Assembly: GCA_959347315.1 (NCBI GenBank)
Contig: OY365810.1
Span: forward strand, 29,378,924-29,442,923
DNA from: Bimastos eiseni
Taxonomy: Eukaryota > Annelida > Clitellata > Crassiclitellata > Lumbricidae
Direction: 5' to 3'
Length of the DNA: 64,000 nt
The position numbers were made by a program, and so were the translations under genes. Positions 1-13,500 of the stretch are shown piece by piece (the stretch's first letter is position 1; the number at the start of each line of letters is the position of its first letter). The notes under the pieces were generated by a model. That model saw only the letters and a program-made list of their open reading frames with translations. It was not told where the DNA came from and searched no databases.

Positions 1-31
1 AAGGGAAAGCGTTGGAACCGTCGTGATCCAG
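1..31 (+). CDS. Cadherin exon 1 (partial): start of a cadherin repeat
   Basis: The first 31 bases read (x)[10 protein letters not shown] and end at a donor, ccag|gtatga, in phase 0. This is the usual 'ENxPVGTVV' strand of a cadherin repeat and continues directly into [12 protein letters not shown] of the next exon. The exon begins outside the window. Confidence 0.8.
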
Positions 32-3000
32 GTATGATATATTGCACTTGCAAACGTAACAGAGCTTTACCTTTCAGGTTGATCCATATAAAATAACATT
101 GCTGTTGTAAATCATCTTCTACCTACCAAAGGCATGGACATCATTTTAAATTCAAAGTCTCATAACTTTGGGCTATCCTTTGGATTAACATCTTTCATGA
201 ATGCCATCAATTATCTTCCCCTTCAAATTTTCAATGCATCCGAGCGACTTTGGAGTTTCACGTCAAACCACCAGGTTTTGTGAGATGGATGAAAAATTTC
301 CCTGTGGATGAGTTTTATGTTCCTTTTCAGCTATGAGTTATTTTTTATGTGACGAGGAGTGGCTTTGAGCTGCTCTATAAATAATGTAATGACAAAGCAG
401 TTTTTATAGTTAGCAAGTAGCAAGCCACTTTTACTGTTGTCTACAATTACTCACTGACTGCTAATGAATATGACCGTAAATCTAGAATTGTTGTAGCATG
501 CTTTGAAGGTATATTGTGTAACGATATATGCATTTGTTTTCCTTTCATCATATACGTTAATCCATTAATAGTGCACAATCATACTAATCGCAACTGTAAG
601 ATGAGTAGACGAGTAGACTCATTTCTAGTCACACAACTCTGAAAAAGACATTTTAAATATCGGCTCAGAATGGTGCTCAATTGGTGCTCATAATGACCAC
701 GATCCTAAATTTTACTGCAATTTAATAAACTGCTGTATACTGCAATTTATCCTTTGAGAATTATTTACCAAGAGGGTTAAGATTACACTTGTACATAAAT
801 TTGTTGTTTTATTACACTTGTTCTTGCAATTTTAGTGCTCAAAGCAATTTTTCCACTCAATTAATTAGTTCATGAGTGTCAAACCTTTTTTAATGGGGTG
901 GGACACTATTTTCCAGCAGGTGACAGGCCAGAGTGCTGAAGGTGCCTTAGCAAAATGGGAGTTGAGATCTGGGAGGCAGCTCAACTCTAAAGATATTTTG
1001 CAAAATTAGAGCTTAAGTGTTGCATTTATAGCATACAAACAGTATGGTTAAAAAATCTAAGCTTTTGTATTCATTATCAGTCATAAGCATCACATAAAAT
1101 GCATTAAGCCTTGAAAATTACCAAATTTTACCTCTTTATTCTCAAATCATGTAATATTTAGGCATGACTCTGTGGGCCAGAAAACTGGCTCATATGCTGG
1201 CTCTTTGACTCCCCTGAACTAGTTCTAATTCCATTTTATACAATGGCTGTGCTGTTTCGTTAAATCTGTTATGTCCTATTATTTAGGTAAAGGCTGTTGA
1301 TTTGGACACTGGATCAAATGCAAATGTGACTTACTCATTAGTGAAATCTAGCGATCAGAGCAGTGACCGATTTGATATCAATCCTGTCACTGGGATAATA
1401 AAGACGGCCAGCGTGTTAGATCGTGAGGCACAGATCGGTGTCACAGATCATAGTGTTACAGTCAAAGCAGAGGACCAGGGTAACCAGAAGCTCGCAGGAT
1501 TCTGCACCTTCCGAATTAAAATCGGAGACAAAAATGACAACCCTCCGGTGTTCAACCTTCCGCACTATACTGCCAGCATAGAGGAAAGAAGCGTGGTCGG
1601 AAAACGTGTTAAACAACTCTATGCAACAGACAGAGATGCTGGAGACAATGGAAGAGTGGAGTACTTTCTTCGAGATGACCCGTCCGGATTTTTTGCAATC
1701 AACCAATACAATGGATGGATCACTATTGCCAAACCTATGTCTGGGGTACTTTATTGTCAACATTCTATTGTTCTTTAAGCCTAGTGAATGTAGGCTATCA
1801 AGTGCTTCTATATCTGTTTTCACTAAGAAATATGTTTTGGATAATTTGTTACATTAATGCTGATTTGTTTGTTGGACAAACGTAAGTGTTGCCACTCCTG
1901 TTTCTATAAGTCTATTGTTCATAGTCACCTGATGTATGTTTATATGTTTATGTAAATGTATTTCGCTCCTTTAGAATCCTCCATATGAGTTGGGATTGGA
2001 AGACTCATAGGTGTGATGCACGCACTCTTTAATTTTAATCACAAGACCCTGTAACACAGTATGAGCATTCCTTCTTGCATGAACTTCATTTTCATGGACT
2101 GTGGTGTTTGTTTATAGAGAAACCAGGTGCTTGTTGAGGTCGAAGCCCGTGATAAGGGTGTCCCTCCGCAAAGCACATTCACACGAATAGAGATTGAGAT
2201 CACAGAGCTAAGCAATGCCTATCCACAATGGGTTGAAGACTACACTCTCGTGCCAGTGCGTATAAGTGAAAATGTACCAGTAAACACAATCATCAAGCGA
2301 CTGAAGGCAACGTCCTCTGTTCCCGATTCTGTTGTCCACTATGTGATCCAACCGGGTGAAACACCGGAACAGAATGGTCAGCCACGTAGTTTCTACATCC
2401 GTATTGACGATGTCACAAACGAGATGATTCTGCTCACATATAGGACGCTCGATTTTGAAGCTCTGCCTCAGTATGTGCTCACCATCAAAGCAGCTGTGAG
2501 TCGAAGCCTTCGTGCCTGCTTGTTTAGTTATAAATAAAGTAACAGCCTGAGAAATTGATTTACAGCTGGGAATTTGATAATAATCTACATTTTCTTTAGA
2601 TCACCTTAATGAACATCGCTAGGATATTTTGATGTCACTATTGTGATTGACTTACTGTGATTTCTTTTGGGGTGTCTGTTGTTTTTTAAATCATAATTTT
2701 ATGAATATTGTGCTAAAGGCTTTAAAGGCAGCAAATGTTGCTCATTTCTAAATTGTTTGTGTGGCTATAACCAGAGGTAGTCGTGTCATCAATCCCAGAG
2801 ACATTTCAGAAAGATTGTATATTAAGTGTATTGACTACATGTATTTACTTTAAGTGTAAACGGTTCTGACATTTCGCTGCTGCAATTTGCAATACATCTC
2901 CTTCTTACTGTAAATGAAATTCATCAGAATCGTGCCACAAGTTCTCTTCACAACGACACGCGTCTAATAATTGACCTGATTGATGAAAACGATGAGATTC

Positions 3001-6000
3001 CGCAGTTTATTGGACTGGATGAGAACGGTCGTTATCCAGGAAGTGTAGCAGAAAATCTCCAACCAGGAGCAGAGGTCATTACCGTGACAGCCACTGATAA
3101 AGATGAATTTCAGGAATACCGAAAGGCATGTATAGAATGGAATGGTGTTTTCTTCTAATATTGACTTCTGCTTGAGCCACCTTTTTACAGCACATTCTTT
3201 TTCTCTCACTCTCTCTTTTATCTTGTTGTTATTATTATTATTATTATTATTATATCCACCAGCACACTTGCACGTACAACAGTCAGTCTGCGCTTTTCCA
3301 CAATACAGGCTGACTGACAATTCTTTAATAGTCAATCCCGGTGGGCTGTTTGAACATGCCTCTGAATGCTATTATTATTATTATATTATTATTATGCAGC
3401 GAAAGTTCCTTTGAAAGCAACTGCGTTGTAGCGTTGAATAGTCATCGAGATGCGCTGATATTATAATTGTTATTATTATTATTGTTATTATTATTTTTAT
3501 TATTATTGTTGTTGTTATTACTGTTATTATTACTGTTATTATTATTATTATTATTGTTATGATTATTATTGTTTGTATCATTATTATTATTATTTTATTA
3601 TTGTTATTATTATTGCTGTTGTTATTGTTAAATTGTTATTTTTATTATTATCTTTTTTATTATTATCATCATCATTTTTATTATTGGATTCAACAACATA
3701 TTCTGTTTACCTTCATTCATTTGTTTATCCATTCTGTCTTTCACCTGTTGTTTGCTGTCTCTCTGCAAGCTTCCTCTTGAGCTGATTACTTGAATTCAGC
3801 CTTCTTCTTAGTTAACGTTTAATTCTTCTGCTCTCTATTTTTTATTATTTTATTACCGAAATTTGATATCGCCCTTCTTCCAATATTTTTGCTCAGAAGT
3901 GCATACACACGTCTCAATGGCGCAATTGCAGTAGAACTGCTGAGCAATTGTGTGCAAAGGACTTGCTCAAGGTCCCTACACAGTAACTCCCCGGACGAGG
4001 ATCGAACCCGCTCGTTCAGCGCACACTGAATGTTACGGGCTGACCACTCTTACCAATCGGCCATGTTTCTGTTTGTCTTTTACATATTTATTCTTGTGCT
4101 CTTCTTTCTCATCTGGATTATCATTGCTGAGAAATGATTAGGGATCGGCCAGTCGACAAACTCTACCCAGCTGATCCCTAGAAATGATTGAACACAACAT
4201 CCATTGAATATCTTACAGGTTTTCCCTTGCATTGCATCAACTGTTTACTACAGCTTCATGTATGTGAACATTTATATAGCGCCCTACTAGAACCTCATGC
4301 GGGCATGATAGAGATCCGCTCCTTAGATTGATTAATTCTGATGACACTTACGATGAGCGGGTGGAGCTGCTGCTGATTGCCATTGTGATGGCTTGTTTAG
4401 ATTTATTACCGCATCAAAGAGGCTGGAACGGACTTCAATAAGTTCAGCATCAATCGCAACACAGGCGTCATACGCACACTTGTTTCGTTCGACCGTGAGA
4501 CAAAGAATGAGTATTACGTGACCGTCATTGCCGAAGATGGTGCTCCATCCGTCAGACCAAATCACTATCCATCTGGAACTCCTAATCAGGGTAGGCATCT
4601 GCTTCAGCCAACTTAATCAGTGTGTACTGTGGTGTGTAAAAGTTTGGAAATTGCTTTTTGCTGCTTTGTGCAATTCTTTGAGACATTGTTCTGCATGAAG
4701 GTAATTAATTATGTGCCAGCAAATGCATGGATGTAAAATAAATGCTTTCTTATTGTTTAGTTACCATTTTTTTACCTTTATTTTTTTTAATTAGCATGAG
4801 TAATTTTTACCATGCAGTGGATATGCCAAAATGAATAATGTCAAAAGCAAGCATATCGTTGGCCCATGCTTCTTCTGTGTATAGTGTATACTGTATAGCA
4901 GTGGTCACCAACCTCTTTTGGGTAAGGTGTCGCAATCTGACTCCCAATCTGATTTAGATCCAGTAATAGAGTGGACCAGTCTGGTTGGCCTCATGTTGTT
5001 CGGGCACATTCTATTAGTGACGATTTTGGCATGGCACATTATCATCCTGAAACAAAACCCTTTGTGCGAACAACGGCTGCGCTAATGGCACCTTGTACAT
5101 CTACAGTGTGCGGCTGTACTTGGTCGAATTGACCGTTCGATTGACATTTCGCAGATATGTGTCGCCTCTGGCAACCATGCAGTCCCAGTCCATGATCTTC
5201 AGAGCATGATCTGCAAAACCCGCTTCACCATCAGACGCTCCTCCGTCTTGAATGGCATGGTTGTTAGAAGAAAGTATGTCTGAATTTGGAGCCTGATACG
5301 TTCACATCATAATAGTTTAAGGTTTATGGAAAATAGTGATGATGATAGCTTACAATGCTTTTTCTACTTTTGCATGGTGCTACAGAGACCTGAGACTGTT
5401 GACAGAAAAATTCATACCGAAAAGTAATCAGCTGCATAGTTATTATGATCCTCTGCCTAAATGCTGCCTGTTTCATTTGGGTAATCACATTTGATGACAG
5501 TATCTGGTAATAATATGTAAAAACGCTGATGATGGAAACTTCAAATTCTGCGTGTACCTATACCTTTATAGCTGGTTCACATGGGCATAAGGTTTACCTG
5601 ACTGATACTAGATGCTGTTACATCAACAGCTTCGGCTTATAGCTGTTGTGCAAACTGAGTCACAGTACATCTTTGGAAAACACAATGAAATAATTGGTTA
5701 TCGGTATCGGCTATTATAATCGGTATCGGCAATTTCAGTAATTGGCCATACTCTGTATTGGCATAATCGGCAAAAAGTGATATCGGTACAGCTCTACCGT
5801 CCAGTTCTCAAGCTGATGATGATGCCGAAAATTCTGTGTTTTTATATAGCCATTTCACCCGCATGAGCTGTCTCATACGTGACTGGTTGACAAAAAAGCC
5901 TTGTTCCTGGCCAGCTTAATTAGCAGTGAATGGTTTATCTTGATAGAACTTTGATGCACTATTTGTCATGTCTAACAGAGTTCATGCACCATTACCAGCA

Positions 6001-7482
6001 TGAAATTGAAAGTCAGCTATCTGGAATGTTGATTTTCAATACGAAATACATTCCCTGTTGTTGTTTGCATAGTTTCACACACCACTGGAATCACTTGAAT
6101 GTATGCTATTAATTTTATGTGTTGTTGGTTACTTTCCCATTTTTGGGTTTCTGGCCAGCTCTTTCCGCTCCGAAGATGGTGTTGAGAAATTTGTCAGCTG
6201 TACACATAAAAGTTGTGTTTCTTGTTTATCCGTTGAATTTGCAGCGGATGGGGTCAATTTATGGATCAAGTGTATTCGCCTGACGTTGACTCTACCCGCA
6301 GCATTCATAATTATGTGAAATTATTAACCGTCTGCACCTTTATTTCCTAGAAATGTGATCATCCTTCGTTGACTTTGTCAGACTCAAAGGTCATTGCTCA
6401 AGGAACCAAATGCTTTCATTCAACTGTGACTACATTATTCCTATATCATTGTGACTATCTCCGACAAATTGATGAATTGATTTTGTCCTTCAATAAATTG
6501 TCAATCACTTGACTCTGCTCGATATAAATCCGGAAATCTTTGCAGGTTCACTGTGAGATGTCGTATCGATTGAGCAAACTCCAGCCAACTGTAGCTTGTC
6601 CTTAGTGGTTATCCTTGCAATGCCATCTGCTTCTGTAGCAGATCGGTTTGCTTTGTTGTGGCTTTCCCATAGTGAGACTGTGTCACTGCTGTTCAGATCA
6701 GAAGCAGAGGTTTCAGAGGACAGAAGGAGATGGTCTCTTCCGAAATCTCAGTTACCCGTGCTTAATTCTGATATTATTACTACAACTTAGTATAATGACT
6801 GGTGTTTCAGTTGGTTAGGTACAAATCTTCATCTCAAATCTTCATCCCACACTGTTAAAGACTGTTTGATTTCTGTGTATTCAGACTTAAACGACCAGCC
6901 ATGTCTAGTTCGTTTCAGTTGCATATTATGTTTTATTATTCTGAAATTTGATATCGCCCTTCTTCCAGCATCTTTTGCTCAGAAGTGCATACACACGCTT
7001 CGACGGCGCAATTGCAGTTGTACTGCAGAGCAATTGTGCGCGAAGGACTTGCTCAAGGTCCCTACGCAGTGACTCCTCGGACGAGGGTTGAACCAGCTCA
7101 CTCAGCGCACACTGAGCATTACGAACCGACCGCTTTAACGAATCGACCCCCTTGCCACTCATTATATGCGCATGCAGTAAATTTCATGTTTGCACTGTTA
7201 CTACTGCCTACCAGTTATTATCCAGGTAGAGGCCGATTTAGAATCAGTGGGTCCATGTGACTGTTTGAATTGCTATTGCATCTGGAAGCATATGTGCGTT
7301 GTTGACTGCTGTTATTGTGATCTTAAGATATTGATGCTCTCTGTCAATTTAAATGCTTTACATGCTTACTGACTTGAATTCTAAGAAGAATTGTTACATG
7401 TTTGACGATACAATGACAGATGAACAAGTTAACAATCAGTCCTTATGGATTGTATTGCTGGCTTTTAAGTTGTTATACACTG

Positions 7483-7517
<35 letters not shown>

Positions 7518-10500
7518 TGACTGTGAATTGACACATGTATATATATATGTATCTATATATTTATATATATATATATATACAGATATATATACATATATAT
7601 GTGTCAATTCATAGTCATATGTATGTGTCAATTCAGTGTCATTTGTATGTGTCAATTCAGTGTCATGTTTACGTGTCAATTCAGTGTCATGTTTATGTGT
7701 CAATTCAGTGTCATATGTATATGTCAATGCAGTGTCATGTGTATGTGTCAATTCAGTGTCATTTGTATGTGTCAATTCAGTGTCATGTGTATGTGTCAAT
7801 TCAGTGTCATATTTATGTGTCAAATCAGTGTCATATGTATGTGTCAATTCAGTGTCATGTGTATGTGTCAATTCAGTGTCATATGTATATGCCATTTCAG
7901 TGTCATATGCATGTGTCAATTCAGTGTCATATGTATGTGTCAATGCAGTGTCATATGTATGTGTCAATTCAGTGTCATATGTATGTGTCAATTCAGTTTC
8001 ATATGTATATGTCATTTCAGTGTCATATGTATATGTCAATTCAGTGTCATATATATGTGTCAATGCAGTGTCATATGTATATGTCAATTCAGTGTCATAT
8101 GTATGTGTCATATGTATGTGTCAATTCAGTGTCATATGTATATGTCAATGCAGTGTCATATGTATGTGTCAATTCAGTGTCATATGTATATGTCATTGAA
8201 GTGTCATATGTATGTGTCAATTCAGTGTCATATGTATTTGTCAATTCAGTGTCATATGTATATATCAATGCAATGTCATATGTATGTGTCAATTCAGTGT
8301 CATATGTATGTGTCAATTCAGGTGAGGCTGAGGTCCAGATTCAAGTGATGGATATGAATGACAACGTGCCCTATTTCAAAGATCGTCTCTATACAGTCAG
8401 GGTTCCTGAGAATACCGATCTAGGTACAGTCGTCATCTTTGTCACAGCAGAAGACAAAGACGAAGGCAAGGCTTCTTACCTATTGTTACGAAATTCCAAC
8501 TGATCTGACAGTACATGGAAATAGAGAAACATTGTCTCTGTTATCATGCTAGACCTGCATTTGAAGTTTCCATCATCAGCGTTTTTACATATTATTACCA
8601 GATACTGTCATCAAATGTGATTACCCAAATGAAACAGGCAGCATTTAGGCAGAGGATCATAATAACTATGCAGCTGATTACTTTTCGGTATGAATTTTTC
8701 TGTCAATAGTGTGATCACTCTGATGAAACAGGGTTGCATTAGAATAGTCATAACATTTTTTTGTACCCATATGTTTCCAGACTTCAGCTTAAGGTAATGT
8801 TGTCACAATTCTGATGATAACCTGGTTCTTAATAGTTTCCATAACTGTCACTTTAGTTAGTGCCATCAATTAATTGGCTGTTATGCAATAGTCAAGTTGT
8901 CTTCGTAAAGAATTGAAAGACAAAATTCATGTACCAAATGAAAAATTTTCTTTAAAATGCCTCATGGTAATCTTTACTTAATATTGGTAATTTTCCTTGA
9001 TTTAATAATTCTAAAGGTATAGCAATCATTGCTGCAATCAACCGAAATTAAGGGGTGGATTTTTGTGTTAAGCTGGGTACGGTCAGGTGAAATGAAGTAG
9101 TATATTTATTGTGTTGTTAGTTATACTAGCTCTCTATTGCAGGACCAGGAATGTTGATGCTATTGTAGTAAGAGAAACAGTTTAGAATATAAATGGATAT
9201 TATTTTATCACCTGTCTAATAATAATCTGTCTTGCCAAGCTGTTAATAAATGTAATAATATTCTATTTTTCCAGAGAATCGATTAACATACTCAATCATT
9301 GGTGGAAATACAGGCAATGCCTTTGAAGTTGTACCAGATTTGGGTGAAGTGAAAGTACGAGGTCGTCTGGATTATGAAAGTGATACAAGGGTAGGAGTTT
9401 TCTTCTCCTAAATTTAACCCTACATAGCTTTTCCCATGCATTATAGTACATGCTTGTCATTTGAGGTTTAACTTTGCCATGCTTCCCTTATTTGCCCATT
9501 TTATAGTTAAATACTGTTTTCATTTTGCCCTTCTTTCATGTCATTGTGCATATTTTCTATTATTGTGTCTTTGGGCTGTATTGTGCTGCAATATTGTTTT
9601 GTTTATTAAACATATACACATAAACAGCATTTTTTTCAAACAATGTGGTAAGTCAGAAGTTGACTTGATTCACTGAACTACTCTGAAGACAAAGAGAAAA
9701 AACATAGAACAGCATTTTGTGCAGTGTAAAGGAAATGGAGTAACAGTAATTAATATCTATGGAGTTAGTAGTTGCAATTTAGCGACACTGTGTGATAACG
9801 TTGATCATTAGCGTCGCCCTCCTCCTTTATCCAGGCTTGGGACTGGCACTGAGCTGTGATCGAGTGTCTATGGAATGTCGGTTAAGTATAAATTAAATGG
9901 AGTGTACTTCATTAGTAGTTGCAGTTGATGTTTGTTTAGGAATGTCGTTTGCTGTATCGAGTGTTTGACGACAAGTTTACAAATACAACAATCATTGTTG
10001 TCCAAGTTGTTGACGTCAACGACAACCCGCCGAAGTTTGACAACGCTATCTACAATGTAACTGATGTGATGGAGGAAGAAAGAGGCATATCCAAAAACAA
10101 CCCCAAGTATCTGCTATCAGTAAGTGACCAAGGGAAAACAGATATTTGCTACAAAAAGTACAATTTCTTAGTTTTAATTCTCCTGAAAACTAAAAGTAGA
10201 TCAGGATTCTTATAGCTTTATTGTAGTGAGACACTTATGTTGCTCCACTACTTCACCACCAGTTTACCATTATGCAGAATATTTTGTCATTATGGTATAT
10301 ACTCTGATAGACCATGATTTGATGTCTGGTGCATACAGGTATTGTTGCTGACTAAATCTTTGGATTAGATTAGATTAGATTAGACAATTTTGAGATGTAG
10401 GTGCAATGATTGCTTATTTAAGAGGAAGAGAAAAGCAGTTCCTTTAGCCAGCTTTTAGGTCCTATAGGTATAAAGCTTTGGGGACTTTATGGTGGTGGTG

Positions 10501-13500
10501 GTGGTGGTGGTGGTGGTAGTTGCAGTTTAATGACATTGTGTGTTAACAAAGATCATTAGCATTGCCATCCTCCTTTATCCAGGCTTGGGACTGGTGCCAC
10601 CTCTGTACTGACAGTTGGAGAGTTTGTGAACTGTGTTTACTTGGCCTTGGCATATTAGGGCTGGTGGCCAGTCATCTCCCTCACCGTCTAATCTTTCCAC
10701 CGACAGTGTACTCATCATAGCTGAGTTGACATGGCTGGGGGGGTGCAAGTGGAGCAGAAATCTCAACACATTTCTTCTGTAATGGGGGATTTGAATCCCC
10801 AGCCTCTCGATTGACCAGACAGCATGCTGACCACTGCAGTGTCGAGCATTTCACATGGAGCTTCATGCATATGTATGAATCTGTTAACAAGCAAAGGAAT
10901 GGTTGTCACAGATTGACAGTATAATGCAAGCTATGCCAGAGTGACGAGACAATACAGCAAAATGCCTATCCTGCCTGCGTTGCAGACATTCGTGCTGTGA
11001 TGATTGATTGATTGATTGGTCGTGAATAGACCAATTGGTTCTTTTACAGTGATATTTGACAGAACTAACTTGGACACTGATGATTGATGTTTAGGTTCGA
11101 GCGACCGATCCAGACACTGATCGAAACTCAATCATACGCTACAGTCTGACTGGTCAGTTTGCAGATGAGGGAACGTTCTTTATCAATGACCACACGGGAG
11201 AAGTCTATCTCACACACAGTCTTGATCGTGATCAGACTCGTGGCAGGCCAGTCTGGAACTTTAATGTCCAAGCCCATGATGAACTGGATGAGTACCAGCC
11301 GTCTCTGACCGGATATGCGGAAGTGAGGGTCATGCCAAAGGATATCAATGACAACGCCCCTGTGTTTGACAGGAACCGACTGATTGGGAAGATTCCAGAA
11401 CACTCAAGAGCAGGTAGGACAAATGCAGGTAAGATAAATGTTGGTTATACAAATCCAGGTAAGACAGATACATCATACAGGTGATACAGATGTAGGAAAG
11501 ACAGGTGGGGATTATGCAGGTTTACAGGTAGTGTTTATATGCTTAACTGTCATATCTGGGATCAAATTTAAGTCTATGATATTGTAAACTTTTGAGGTTC
11601 TATGGTTTTGGGAGCTGCCAATGCTCTACGAGGAGGGATGAGAGGGGAATAAAGCAGAGCTGAGGAGAGCCGATGGTAGGGAATGGGGAGGATATGAAAG
11701 GGGAGAACATGAGAGGGAACAAAGGGATGGGGAAGAAGTGAAGGAGAGAGGAGCAAAGGAGAAGAGAGCAGAGAGGACAGGAGGGACGAGAATTGATGAG
11801 AGGAGATGAATGAGGGGAGATGAAAGCGGGAAGCGAGAGGGGATGGGACAGGATGATATGAGTGAGGGAGGAGAGGAGAGAGAAAGGAGGACGGATTTGC
11901 GCAGCCATTTGTTTAAGTCTCAGCTGTGAATTCAATTTGACAATCCTTATATTTAATTGAGGTTGTTGTGATTTGGAATGTTGTTATGATTCCTGGTGAT
12001 GTTCTTTCATTCCTAGGTATGACGGTTCTGACTGTGATTGCAACTGATGCTGACAATGGAAACAATGGTTCTGTGACATACTCCTTGAAGCAGGTTGCAA
12101 TGAAGGGAAGTCAGCCGTTGTTTTCCATCGACTCACACATGGGCTTGATATCTACCCTTCTCAATAATGCCCTTGACCGTGAGATGCAGTCTGAGTATTT
12201 TGTCATAGTTCAAGCGAAAGACAGAGGTTCACCACCGCTGTCATGTAAGTATCTTAAAATAATTATTGATCAGACGGTATTACATCATCAATCAATCCAT
12301 CAATCGATCTATATCAATCAATCAGTCAGATGTACTTCATTGTTCTCCATTCTTACTAGCACCACATTGGCTGGTCAGTTAGTTAATGGTGACAATGTGG
12401 AAACCCAAAGTGACATATCCAGGGATGGTTGAAATTCAGAGCAACAAAGTTCAAAATTTACAGCAACATTCTAAAAACATGGGATAAAATCATGACTTGA
12501 AATCATGCTTTCATTTCCTCTGGTGCAGTAAGTAACAAACGATATGTTTGCTATAATTATGTTAAATTAATGTCAGTGTAAACAACCTTCAAAGAAATCG
12601 CTTTGAACTCATTTTCCTTTACAAATACTTGTAGCTGTGGGTTTAAGATAGTATCTCATTGAATCCAATAACTTATATGGATTTAAACTGGTTCACCTCT
12701 ATATACAAAGCAAAGATTCTGTGCGTCTGTCCGGCTATGCATTTGCGCAGTTTCAGAACTATTGACTCGAAACCTTCGCCTTTGGCTCGCAGAACACCTG
12801 GGACACGCAGTCGAAGGGGTTGGTGAACTTGCGGCTGCTCTCTTCCTGCTATCCAGGGCCAAAAACCTGTCTCAGGACCCCCCAAGGAAAGTTTCCTTCT
12901 CAGTCGCCAGGAGCGTGTCGACGAAGCACGTGCTGGACAGTTGCGGACAAGTGCATGTGCTGTCTGTCTGCCACACCGTTTTTCCTTTGCACCATCAGAT
13001 ATTGTAGAGGTAGCAGGTATACAGTCTGTCTGTCCGTTTATGCATTTGCACACTTTTACAGCTATTGACTCGAAACTTTCGCTGTTCGCTCGGGGAACAC
13101 CTGGGACACCCAGTAGAGGGGTTGGTGAACCCCACAGCCACCGTCGTCCTGCTCTCCAGGGCCAAAAGCCTGTCTCAACCCGTGCAATGCCGGGTCCCCC
13201 AACTAGTCATTCTATATTTCAAACATGTAAAAAAATTTCATAGAAGCATATCTGAAAAATATTTGCTCTGCACCAGAGTTTAAAGGTTGAAAGTGCAAGC
13301 AGTAGTATGTCATGTCATCTATGTGTCTTGTTTGACATAACTGTAAAATTATTAGCATTCAATCAATTATCTTCTGTATCTGCAGTCTTGGTCCCATTAA
13401 TCTAGTGACAGACAAAGACATGCATGTAATATTTCTGAAATGCTCCATTTTTAATTGCCCCAAACCATTTTTATAGATTCTGTCTAAAATAAATAATAAA

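Larger units (their letters stand above)
3126..4400. other. Cadherin intron 4
   Basis: Holds long TTA/ATT microsatellite tracts (3225-3690) and a tRNA-derived SINE on the minus strand (3852-4066). Reading frames over the microsatellite are low-complexity artefacts. Confidence 0.7.
4591..8321. other. Cadherin intron 5
   Basis: 3.7 kb. Holds a hAT-like terminal sequence at 4899, one arm of an inverted repeat pair (5395-5546), a degenerate hAT end (about 5695-5805), SINE family 1 copy b, a TA/TATATG microsatellite (7486-7600) and the 24-bp minisatellite. Nothing else recognised. Confidence 0.7.

Noticed and set aside
3142..3785. Leu/Tyr/Ile-rich frames that look like membrane proteins
   Set aside because: TTA/ATT microsatellite translated in several frames.
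3998..4066. Possible tRNA genes in the SINE heads
   Set aside because: A- and B-box-like sequences are present, but no full cloverleaf or CCA-end stem can be drawn, and the same sequence recurs as a 200-bp repeat. SINEs, not tRNA genes.
4899..4945. hAT-like start cagtggtcaccaacctctttt
   Set aside because: Matches a common hAT end, but I found no partner end or target duplication, so it was not listed as an element.
7473..8316. Long open frames on both strands rich in 'THTYDTEL', 'SIQCHMYV' or 'MCQFSVIC'
   Set aside because: They are translations of the 24-bp minisatellite, open only because the unit length is a multiple of three. Not evidence of protein.
7600..8321. CRISPR-like regular repeat
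   Set aside because: Units are directly tandem with no spacers, in a eukaryotic intron.
11574..11935. Minus-strand Pro/Ser/Leu-rich frames
   Set aside because: Reverse of the purine tract; composition artefact.
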